In this document: one piece after another, positions 6,969 through 13,832 of the stretch
Layout of the letters: each line of letters opens with the position of its first letter
Numbering within the stretch: the first letter of the stretch is position 1
DNA from: Kangiellaceae bacterium
GTDB lineage: Bacteria > Pseudomonadota > Gammaproteobacteria > Enterobacterales > Kangiellaceae
Length of the DNA: 13,832 bases
Reading direction: 5' to 3'
Assembly (NCBI GenBank): GCA_030590405.1
Contig: JAUUYO010000066.1
Span: forward strand, 1 to 13,832
The notes under the pieces: generated by a model
The model's input: only the letters and a program-made list of their open reading frames with translations
What the model was told of the DNA's origin: nothing
The model's database searches: none
Made by a program: the position numbers and the translations under genes

Positions 6969-8166
6969 TTGCCCTGGCGGCGATTATCTTTTTATTTTTA
7001 CGCTTGATTTTTAGCGGTCGATACAGCCAATAAACAAACACTGCCAAACCGCCATGGATCCACCAAAAACCTAGCAGGCTGGGGATTTGCCCCGTTTCAA
7101 TTAATTTACGAGAATACATCATCAATAGAACGTAGATTAGATAGATCATAATGGATGGCAATAAACGCGCAAATTTACCTTGTCTTGGTTGAGTGCGTGA
7201 AAGCGGCACCGCTAACAGGCAAATTAACGGGATTGATAATGGCGCAGCCAGGCGCCAATGAATCGCCGCCCATTGCTCCTTACCTGAATGTCTAAATAAC
7301 TCAAAAGTCGATGTCGATTTGGTATTATTTTTTACCTGGATTGAATCATCTTGCACGATTCGATTATAAAACGAAGCAAACTCGGTAATTTGCCAGCCGC
7401 CACTGGACAGGCTTGATTCATCATCAATTTTTTGTGAAGGCTGGTCTATTTGTGAAGACTGGTCTATTTGAAATAAAGGCTTCTCCTGAGTAAGCTTTTT
7501 CTCTCTGACGAAAACCTGACCTTGCTCAAGTACCAGATAATTCACGCCGGTATCTTCATTTTCCCACTGCCTGCCCTGTTTTGCCGTTTGTATTTTTAGC
7601 TCGGTGGTGAGTTGATCATCCCTTGAACTGGTTCGGCTGACCGAAAATACTCCGGTGATCACGCCATTATCGCTTTTTGATTCAACAAAAACGATCCCGT
7701 CTTTGCTGCTATTTTCTCGGAATCGTCCCGCTGAAAAAATACCCAGTTTAGCCTGGGCCGCCTGCTCTGCCATTAACACCTTGCTTTGAGCGATGGCCCA
7801 TGGGGTGAGTAAGGTCGACAGGCTACCAGCAATCAAAGCGAAAACAAAAGCCATCGGCAAAAGCATTTTGGCTAAATCCCTCTGACCAATACCTAAGCCA
7901 TGAACCACCACTAATTCATTGTCTGAATACAGCCGCCCAAACGTCAATAAAATAGCGATAAAGAAAGATAGTGGCAACAAAAAGCCTGCAACGGCAGGTA
8001 TTTGCAGCGCCAATAAAGCAAACACCGCTTTTGCGGAAATGGTCCCATCGAGCGCCAGTTGGATATATCTGACAAAACGGGAACTGACAAAAATCAAGAT
8101 AAGTACCAGTAATATGCCCCCGGTCGCGCGATAAATGTCTTTGTTAATATAGTGTTTTAGTATCAA
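6955..8166 (-). CDS. lptF: Lipopolysaccharide export permease LptF
   Basis: 403 residues, longer than the roughly 366 of the Escherichia coli protein. It is the partner of LptG in the LptB2FG lipopolysaccharide extractor of the inner membrane. I see membrane segments near residues 15-33, 48-75 and 102-122, a periplasmic jellyroll region (about 125-310) and C-terminal segments including WRLAAPLSIPLICLLAVPLS followed by the family motif PRQGKFARLLPS. The N-terminus MILKHYINKDIYRAT aligns with the known LptF start and begins with TTG at 8166, preceded by AGG at 8 nt; no ATG or GTG gives a better match. Part of the extra length lies around residues 230-258 and includes a six-residue tandem duplication, IDQSSQ-IDQPSQ. 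Divergent from pepA, the order also found in enterobacteria. Confidence 0.95.
   Translation of the reverse strand: MILKHYINKDIYRATGGILLVLILIFVSSRFVRYIQLALDGTISAKAVFALLALQIPAVAGFLLPLSFFIAILLTFGRLYSDNELVVVHGLGIGQRDLAKMLLPMAFVFALIAGSLSTLLTPWAIAQSKVLMAEQAAQAKLGIFSAGRFRENSSKDGIVFVESKSDNGVITGVFSVSRTSSRDDQLTTELKIQTAKQGRQWENEDTGVNYLVLEQGQVFVREKKLTQEKPLFQIDQSSQIDQPSQKIDDESSLSSGGWQITEFASFYNRIVQDDSIQVKNNTKSTSTFELFRHSGKEQWAAIHWRLAAPLSIPLICLLAVPLSRTQPRQGKFARLLPSIMIYLIYVLLMMYSRKLIETGQIPSLLGFWWIHGGLAVFVYWLYRPLKIKRKNKKIIAARANAND
7432..7467 (-). repeat. Two 18-nt tandem copies inside lptF
   Basis: The plus-strand units TTGTGAAGGCTGGTCTAT (7432-7449) and TTGTGAAGACTGGTCTAT (7450-7467) match at 17 of 18 positions and abut directly. 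Being a multiple of three, the duplication keeps frame and adds IDQSSQ/IDQPSQ at residues 234-245 of LptF. Confidence 0.85.
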
Positions 8167-8429
8167 ACTAAATACCTGGTCGATTATCGGCCAAATTGCA
8201 TCAATAGCGCATTAGCAGCTGAAATTTAGTCCCCGAAATCGGAAGAAAAGTGATAGTTTTACTTAATTAAAACAGTTTTATCGGTTAAACTCTCGTTTTA
8301 GCCAGTTATCCGAAACGATGTCACTTGTTAGTCTGCTATTCTAGCACTGCTTGTAGATAATGTAACAGACATAGTAACGCGATAATTTGTAACTAATTCA
8401 ATGAAAATACTCAGTCGAAGGTCTTTCAG
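8167..8429. promoter_or_regulatory. Divergent control region between lptF and pepA
   Basis: 263 nt with no credible gene, AT-rich in the middle (a TTAATTAA-like run near 8260-8270). It must contain outward promoters for lptFG and pepA-holC-valS. GATAAT-type -10 candidates occur at 8356-8361 and 8381-8386 on the pepA side, but neither has a good -35 at proper spacing, so I do not assign an exact promoter. Confidence 0.5.
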
Positions 8430-9923
8430 ATGGAATTTAACGTAAAAAGTGGTAATCCTGAAAAACAACGCAGCGCTTGTGTTGTTATTGGTGTTTTTGA
8501 GTCACGCAAACTATCCCAGGCTGGAGAGCAAATTGATTCTGTCAGCGAAGGATATCTGAGCAACTTATTGCGCCGTGGCGATATGGAAGGAAAATTGGGC
8601 AAAGTTCTACTCCTGCACAATGTACCTAATACACTTTCTGATCGAGTTTTGTTGATCGGTTGCGGCAAAGAGCGAGATTTTTCTGACAAGCATTACCAAA
8701 CGGTGATTGCCAAAGCTATTACAACCTTAAATGAAACAGGTTCTATGGAAGCAGTCTGTTTTTTAAGTGAGCTTAACGTGAAAGGTCGAGATACCCATTG
8801 GAAAGTTCGCCATGCAGTTGAAGCCACTCAAGATACCTTATACGCCTTTGAGGAATTCAAAAGCAAATCTGACGCGGCCAGACGACCAGTCAGACGGCTG
8901 GTTTTTAATGTCACTACGCGTAAAGATTTGGCCATCGGGGAAAAAGCCATTATTGAAGGGTTAGCCATTTCTAAAGGCGCTCATAAAGCCAGAGATTTAG
9001 CCAATTTGCCACCTAATATAGCTAATCCTGGCTATCTCGCCGAACAGGCAAAAATACTTGCTATTGCCAATGACAAAATTGAGTGCAAAATCCTCGATGA
9101 AGTGGAATTAAAAGAAATGGGCATGGGCGCATTTACTGCTGTGACTCAGGGATCAGAAAATTCAGGAAAACTCATCATATTAAAATATAACGGCGCAGAC
9201 AGCGAGCAAAAACCGATCGTACTGGTTGGAAAAGGGATCACTTTTGATAGTGGTGGTATTTCCTTAAAACCCGGCGAGCGAATGGATGAAATGAAATATG
9301 ACATGGGCGGCGCAGCTGGTGTATTTGGCAGTTTTGTGGCAGTCACGGAAATGGCATTAACCGTTAATCTAGTGGTGGTGATCGCCGCTGCCGAAAATAT
9401 GCCAAGCGGAAATTCCTGCCGTCCAGGAGATATTGTCACTACTCTATCAGGTCAGACCGTTGAAATACTCAATACCGATGCCGAAGGCAGATTAGTGTTA
9501 TGTGATGCGCTGACCTATGTGGAAAGATTTGATCCCGATGTGGTCATTGATGTGGCGACTTTAACTGGCGCTTGTGTTGTGGCTTTGGGCGACCAGGCCA
9601 CAGGATTATTAAGTAACCATAATCCACTCGCTCACGAATTATTAAATGCGGGTGAACTTTGCGGCGACCGAGCCTGGCGTTTGCCTTTGTGGGATGAATA
9701 CCAACACCAACTGGATTCCAACTTTGCCGATATGAGTAATTTAGGTGGCAAAGGAGCAGGCACTATTACTGCGGCTTGCTTCCTTTCCCGTTATACAAAA
9801 AAATATCACTGGGCTCATTTGGATATTGCCGGTACCGCTTGGAAAAGCGGAAAACAAAAAGGTGCTACCGGACGACCGGTGCCACTATTAACTCAATATA
9901 TTTTAAATCGAAGCAACGGATAA
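8430..9923 (+). CDS. pepA: Leucyl aminopeptidase PepA (M17 family)
   Basis: 497 residues, near the 503 of E. coli PepA. A two-metal cytosolic M17 aminopeptidase that removes N-terminal residues and processes di- and tripeptides; in E. coli the hexamer is also a DNA-binding accessory factor for XerCD recombination and a transcription regulator, which may or may not apply here. The N-terminal macro-like domain covers about residues 1-165 and the catalytic domain follows. Predicted metal ligands and catalytic residues are all present: Lys268 and Asp273 in VGKGITFDSGG, Lys280, Asp291 in YDMGG, and Asp350, Glu352 and Arg354 in the signature NTDAEGRL. The C-terminal part carries DVATLTGACVVALG and DIAGTAW. 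First gene of the pepA-holC-valS block, ending 23 nt before holC. Confidence 0.97.
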   Translation: MEFNVKSGNPEKQRSACVVIGVFESRKLSQAGEQIDSVSEGYLSNLLRRGDMEGKLGKVLLLHNVPNTLSDRVLLIGCGKERDFSDKHYQTVIAKAITTLNETGSMEAVCFLSELNVKGRDTHWKVRHAVEATQDTLYAFEEFKSKSDAARRPVRRLVFNVTTRKDLAIGEKAIIEGLAISKGAHKARDLANLPPNIANPGYLAEQAKILAIANDKIECKILDEVELKEMGMGAFTAVTQGSENSGKLIILKYNGADSEQKPIVLVGKGITFDSGGISLKPGERMDEMKYDMGGAAGVFGSFVAVTEMALTVNLVVVIAAAENMPSGNSCRPGDIVTTLSGQTVEILNTDAEGRLVLCDALTYVERFDPDVVIDVATLTGACVVALGDQATGLLSNHNPLAHELLNAGELCGDRAWRLPLWDEYQHQLDSNFADMSNLGGKGAGTITAACFLSRYTKKYHWAHLDIAGTAWKSGKQKGATGRPVPLLTQYILNRSNG

Positions 9924-9946
9924 TAAATTGTAGAGAGTCTGACACT

Positions 9947-10378
9947 ATGACCCAAATCGAATTTTATTCCGTTGAAAGCGAACACAACAAATTGCCTTTA
10001 GCTCATATTACTGAAGTGGTAAAACGAGGTTACCGTAAAGGGCAAAAAGTATTTATTCATACGGAGAATAAAAAACTTGCCGAAAAAATAGATGAAATAC
10101 TTTGGACCCAAGATGCCAAAAGTTTTTTACCTCATCAATTAGTTGGCGAAGATGAAAATACCAGACCGCCGATCGAAATTGGGTTTGGCCAGGAACCCAG
10201 TATTCATCCAGATATTTTGATTAACCTGGCCAGTGAAGTGCCATTATTTTTTAGCCAGTTCAACTGGGTGTTTGAATATGCCTTTGGCGATGATGAAAAT
10301 AAAGAAAAAGCCCGCAACCGATTTAAGTTTTATCGAAAAAGAGGTTATCCGCTTAATCACCGGAAAATTTCAGCTTAA
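9947..10378 (+). CDS. holC: DNA polymerase III subunit chi
   Basis: 143 residues, close to the 147 of E. coli HolC. The chi subunit binds psi (HolD) in the clamp-loader complex and single-stranded DNA-binding protein, helping the replicase stay on SSB-coated template. Family features visible are the N-terminal strand TQIEFYSV, the RGYRKGQKVFIHTENKKLAEKIDEILWTQ region, SFLPHQLVGED, the PPIEIGFG strand, DILINLASEVP and the C-terminal ARNRFKFYRKRGYPLN helix. The start at 9947 is chosen because the frame-upstream extension runs through the end of pepA, while this ATG has GAGAG about 9 nt upstream and gives the expected family start. Lies between pepA and valS as in many gammaproteobacteria and is probably co-transcribed with them. 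Confidence 0.95.
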   Translation: MTQIEFYSVESEHNKLPLAHITEVVKRGYRKGQKVFIHTENKKLAEKIDEILWTQDAKSFLPHQLVGEDENTRPPIEIGFGQEPSIHPDILINLASEVPLFFSQFNWVFEYAFGDDENKEKARNRFKFYRKRGYPLNHRKISA

Positions 10379-10434
10379 TCATCTCATAACCGACTTACTT
10401 TTTAGACATATTTTATAGAGAAATTAGAAAAATA

Positions 10435-13284
10435 ATGGACACATCCTACAGCCCCGAAAATATTGAGCAAAAATGGTATAAAAAATGGGAAGCCGATGGC
10501 AATTTTAAAGCCAGCGGTGACGGCAATCCTTATTGCATATTGATCCCGCCACCCAATGTGACCGGCAGTTTGCATATGGGCCACGCCTTCCAACATACCA
10601 TCATGGACACCCTCACCCGTTATCACCGCATGAAAGGCGATAATACTTTATGGCAGTGTGGTAGCGACCATGCGGGTATTGCCACCCAGATGGTGGTCGA
10701 ACGTCAGCTCAATGCGTTGGGTCAAAAACGCACTGATTTTACCCGTGATGAATTTATCGAAAAAGTCTGGCAATGGAAAGAATCATCCGGCGGAACAATT
10801 TCTCAGCAAATGCGACGACTGGGTGACTCACCAGACTGGGATAGAGAAGCCTTTACTATGGATGAGAATCTCTCCAAAGCAGTGCAGGAAGTTTTTATCC
10901 AGCTTTATAAAGATAAAACCATTTATCGCGGCAAGCGTCTGGTTAACTGGGACCCTAAATTTCAATCGGCTATTTCTGATCTGGAAGTTGAAAACCATGA
11001 CGAAAAAGGTTTTATGTGGCACTTCCGTTATCCTCTGGCTGACGGCGAAAAAACTTTAGATGGTAAAAATTATTTAGTGGTGGCAACCACTCGACCAGAA
11101 ACGATGCTGGGAGATTCGGCAGTGGCGGTTGATCCAAAAGATGAGCGCTATCAAAATTTAATTGGTAAATTTATCGACTTACCCCTGGTTAACCGACGCA
11201 TTCCAATTATTGCTGATGATTATGTGGATATGGAGTTTGGCACCGGTTGCGTAAAAATAACTCCCGCCCATGACTTTAACGATTATGAAGTCGGAAAACG
11301 CCACCAATTGCCTTTGATCAATATTTTTAGCCCTACTGCCACCGTGCTGGCACAGGCCGAAGTTTTTCAATTTGGTGGAACTCCCATCGACGATTACCCC
11401 AACCAATTACCCGAAAAATACACCGGACAAGATCGTTTTGTCGCCAGAAAATTAATTGTTGAAGAATTTGACAGTCTCAATTTACTGGAAAAAACCGAAG
11501 ACCATGGGTTAATGGTTCCCAGAGGCGATCGCAGTCACGAGATCATTGAACCTTTGTTAACCGATCAGTGGTATGTTGCAACCGCCTCCCTTGCCAAACC
11601 GGCGATTGATGTGGTTAAAAATGGTGAGATCAAATTTGTGCCGGAAAATTGGGACAAGACTTACTACCACTGGATGAATAATATTCAGGACTGGTGTATC
11701 AGCCGCCAGTTATGGTGGGGCCATCGCATTCCAGCCTGGTATGATGAACAAGGGAATGTTTATGTGGCAGAAGACGAACAAACAGTCAGGGCCGAAAACA
11801 ATTTATCTGATGAGATAATCTTAAAGCAAGATGACGATGTACTGGACACCTGGTTCTCCTCGGCACTATGGCCGTTTGCCACTATGGGGTGGCCAGAAAA
11901 GACACCAGAACTAGAAGATTTTGTACCATCAAGCGTACTGGTGACCGGTTTTGATATCATCTTTTTCTGGGTCGCCAGAATGATTATGATGACCTTAAAG
12001 TTTACCGGCAAAGTCCCTTTTAAAGAAATTTATATCACCGGCCTTATTCGCGATGAAAACGGCGATAAAATGTCAAAGTCAAAAGGCAATGTACTCGATC
12101 CGATTGATTTAATTGACGGCATTGAACTTGAACCATTGGTGGTAAAAAGAACCAGCGGTTTAATGAATCCTAAAGCGGCGACAAAAATTGAAAAGGCTAC
12201 TCGTAAGCAATTTTCCGAAGGAATTGAATCTTACGGAACCGATGCCTTAAGAATGACCTTTTGCGCACTGGCTTCCACTAGCCGAGATATCAACTTTGAT
12301 CTGGGCCGAGTTGAAGGTTATAAAAATTACTGCAACAAATTATGGAACGCCACTCGTTTTGTATTGATGAATACCGATGACAAAGATTGCGGTAAAGGAC
12401 TTGATCCGAAAGCATCAGAGCAACTGGATTTCAGTATTGCCGACAAGTGGATCATCGGACGATTTAATCAAGCGCTAAAAGCCTTTGAAACTCACACCAA
12501 TGAGTATCGGTTTGATCTGGCTACCAAAGCACTGTTTCAATTTAGTAAAAATGATTATTGTGACTGGTACCTGGAACTATCCAAACCGGTATTAAATAGC
12601 GAAGAATCAAACGAAGCGCAAAAGCGCGGCACCCGTTACACCTTGGTCAATATTCTCGAATCCATGATGCGATTATTGCATCCGATGATCCCCTTTGTTA
12701 CCGAAGAGATCTGGCAACGGCTTAAACCGATGGTAGCGACTAGCAGTGATTCGATCATGCTGGCTCCTTTTCCTATTTATGATGCCTCTTCAATTGATCA
12801 AGCCGTGAACAATGATATCGACTGGATCCAGTCTTTGATTACCGGGGTAAGAAATATCCGTGGTGAGCTTAATATTTCGCCCAATAAGCCGGTTAATTTG
12901 TTGCTTAAAAATGCCGCTGAAGAAGATCAGAGACGATTGAAGGATTATCAGGGATTCTTATCTTCACTGGCTCGTCTTGAAAGCGTCAAAATTTTGCCTA
13001 CAGAAGAAACCGCTCCGCCCTCTTCCACCGCGCTGGCTGGCACTCTGGAAATACTGGTACCAGTAGCAGGCCTGATCGACATCGATGCAGAAGTTAACCG
13101 ACTGCAAAAAGAAATCGATAAGCTCAACAATGAAAATAAGCGACTCAGTGGTAAATTGGGCAACGCCAGGTTTGTCGATAATGCACCAGCAGCTATTGTT
13201 GAAAAAGAAAAAGAAAAACTCGTCAATACCGAACAAGCTTTGGCGAAATTGGTTGATCAACAACAGGAATTAAAATCACACTAA
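10435..13284 (+). CDS. valS: Valyl-tRNA synthetase
   Basis: 949 residues, essentially the length of E. coli ValRS (951). A cytosolic class I synthetase that activates valine, charges tRNA-Val and hydrolyses mischarged Thr-tRNA. Catalytic motif HMGH at residues 47-50 follows PPPNVTGSL; the KMSKS loop is at 545-549. Between them lies the CP1 editing domain (about 190-340) with ATTRPETMLGDSAVAVDP and GTGCVKITPAHDFNDYEVG. Other family marks include SDHAGIATQMVVERQL and CISRQLWWGHRIPAWY (serine near 423). The anticodon-binding helical domain occupies about 660-810 and the C-terminal tRNA-contacting coiled coil about 883-949, rich in K, E and N. All key motifs are intact. The start lies 56 nt after holC with only a weak AG-rich ribosome site. 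Followed by a likely intrinsic terminator. Confidence 0.98.
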   Translation: MDTSYSPENIEQKWYKKWEADGNFKASGDGNPYCILIPPPNVTGSLHMGHAFQHTIMDTLTRYHRMKGDNTLWQCGSDHAGIATQMVVERQLNALGQKRTDFTRDEFIEKVWQWKESSGGTISQQMRRLGDSPDWDREAFTMDENLSKAVQEVFIQLYKDKTIYRGKRLVNWDPKFQSAISDLEVENHDEKGFMWHFRYPLADGEKTLDGKNYLVVATTRPETMLGDSAVAVDPKDERYQNLIGKFIDLPLVNRRIPIIADDYVDMEFGTGCVKITPAHDFNDYEVGKRHQLPLINIFSPTATVLAQAEVFQFGGTPIDDYPNQLPEKYTGQDRFVARKLIVEEFDSLNLLEKTEDHGLMVPRGDRSHEIIEPLLTDQWYVATASLAKPAIDVVKNGEIKFVPENWDKTYYHWMNNIQDWCISRQLWWGHRIPAWYDEQGNVYVAEDEQTVRAENNLSDEIILKQDDDVLDTWFSSALWPFATMGWPEKTPELEDFVPSSVLVTGFDIIFFWVARMIMMTLKFTGKVPFKEIYITGLIRDENGDKMSKSKGNVLDPIDLIDGIELEPLVVKRTSGLMNPKAATKIEKATRKQFSEGIESYGTDALRMTFCALASTSRDINFDLGRVEGYKNYCNKLWNATRFVLMNTDDKDCGKGLDPKASEQLDFSIADKWIIGRFNQALKAFETHTNEYRFDLATKALFQFSKNDYCDWYLELSKPVLNSEESNEAQKRGTRYTLVNILESMMRLLHPMIPFVTEEIWQRLKPMVATSSDSIMLAPFPIYDASSIDQAVNNDIDWIQSLITGVRNIRGELNISPNKPVNLLLKNAAEEDQRRLKDYQGFLSSLARLESVKILPTEETAPPSSTALAGTLEILVPVAGLIDIDAEVNRLQKEIDKLNNENKRLSGKLGNARFVDNAPAAIVEKEKEKLVNTEQALAKLVDQQQELKSH

Positions 13285-13324
13285 AAAGGGTTGTTTTTTA
13301 TTCATTTATCAAAGACATCTCAAC

Positions 13325-13368
13325 AAAAAAGAACCCAGGAGAAATTCACTTCCGGGTTCATTTTAATT
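13325..13368. terminator. Likely bidirectional intrinsic terminator between valS and the cheX-like gene
   Basis: An inverted repeat at 13331-13359: GAACCC, one bulged A, GGA, a 10-nt loop, TCC, GGGTTC. It is preceded by six A residues (13325-13330) and followed by ATTTTAATT, so it has a T-rich tail on both strands, the expected design between two convergent genes. It begins 47 nt after the valS stop codon. Confidence 0.8.
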
Positions 13369-13405
13369 CCGTCGAATAACCAACCTTCAAATTATTTACT
13401 ATCGA

Positions 13406-13420
13406 TCTAATCTAATCTAA
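13406..13420. repeat. Three tandem TCTAA pentamers
   Basis: TCTAA is repeated exactly three times in the non-coding gap between valS and the cheX-like gene. Short and probably without function; it could serve as a strain-variable marker. Confidence 0.5.
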
Positions 13421-13488
13421 TAATTTTTCTCAACATTTCGTAAATATCCCTGTAACCAACCGGGGGAAATAAAAGCCTGTAGCCAAAA

Positions 13489-13832
13489 TCATCTTTTATT
13501 TTTAAAACAAACTTCAACATAAAAATCGCCAACTTCCGTAGTAAACGGAATAATAATAACCGAGCCACCAGAACCAACGTGAGATATTTGTTGTCCTTTT
13601 CCCCGGATCACTGTTGGCGTTGACATATCAAAATCAAATCCTTTTTCATCAAGCAGTTTTTTGGCACCACCAGTCACCATATTAGTTAGCTCACCGACTA
13701 AATCGGCAATTTCATCATCCATTTCGGTAAAGGTTTCACCCAACATATTTTCTGCAATATGCAAAATAACCTTTTCTGAAAAAGATAAGGCCAGGCTTCC
13801 AATAGCTTGCGGTGAGGACATTGGGATGAAAC
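13489..13832 (-). CDS. CheX-like chemotaxis phosphatase, N-terminus beyond the right edge
   Basis: Partial gene read leftward. The visible C-terminal part (about 113 residues) belongs to the CheC/CheX/FliY family, which dephosphorylates phosphorylated CheY. The family signature D-x3-E-x2-N is present as DLVGELTN (codons at about 13704-13681), followed by GGAKKLLDEKGF and the late strands SVIIIPFTTEVGDFYVEV. There is one such motif, as in CheX, while CheC has two. An internal ATG at 13821 is not likely to be the start: codons before it (F-I-P) stay open to the edge, and family members have about 40 more N-terminal residues, including the strand that leads into QAIGSLALSFSE. No flagellar or chemotaxis neighbours are visible, so it may be a stand-alone copy acting on a dispersed CheY or on another response regulator (inference). 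Confidence 0.85.
   Translation of the reverse strand, partial: FIPMSSPQAIGSLALSFSEKVILHIAENMLGETFTEMDDEIADLVGELTNMVTGGAKKLLDEKGFDFDMSTPTVIRGKGQQISHVGSGGSVIIIPFTTEVGDFYVEVCFKNKR

Noticed and set aside
9776..9946. Longer holC beginning inside pepA
   Set aside because: The extra 57 residues overlap the pepA 3' end, are unlike the chi subunit, and the internal ATG at 9947 has a ribosome site and gives the family length.
13819..13821. ATG at the beginning of the cheX-like fragment taken as the true start
   Set aside because: The frame stays open to the window edge and family members carry about 40 further N-terminal residues, so the gene is cut by the window.

Overview
The window looks like chromosomal DNA from an AT-rich, Gram-negative gammaproteobacterium, probably aquatic. 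The evidence is the conserved divergent block lptG-lptF / pepA-holC-valS, a TonB-dependent outer-membrane receptor, lipopolysaccharide export genes and a stand-alone CheX-type chemotaxis phosphatase. I cannot name the genus from sequence alone; a Kangiella/Shewanella/Alteromonas-like relative is only a guess.

Left part (1-5437) is an accessory sensing or uptake neighbourhood. A truncated membrane sensor (TM, periplasmic Cache-like domain, TM, HAMP, GAF; output domain beyond the left edge) is transcribed leftward. Divergent from it are two overlapping genes for secreted solute-binding-like proteins: one small and PhnD/type 2-like, one of the ABC_sub_bind (TrpX-like) type. No ABC permease or ATPase gene is visible. 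They converge on a leftward gene for a 755-residue TonB-dependent receptor. I infer that these four genes handle one ligand: outer-membrane import, periplasmic capture and signalling through the sensor. No ligand can be named.

The gap 5438-5894 has no credible gene but is unusually structured. It holds 22-nt-spaced direct repeats, a 14-nt direct repeat pair and several small hairpins, one of which abuts the Shine-Dalgarno sequence of the receptor gene.

Right part (5895-13284) is housekeeping. lptF and lptG (leftward, overlapping by 14 nt) encode the permease pair of the LptB2FG lipopolysaccharide extractor. pepA, holC and valS (rightward) encode leucyl aminopeptidase, the chi subunit of DNA polymerase III and valyl-tRNA synthetase, a common gammaproteobacterial gene order. 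A likely bidirectional terminator at 13325-13368 separates valS from a convergent cheX-like gene that runs off the right edge.

I found no tRNA, rRNA, CRISPR array, insertion sequence or prophage. No part of the window demonstrates a new system. The best candidates for follow-up are the sensor / orphan binding protein / TonB receptor cluster and the repeat-rich control region in front of the receptor gene.
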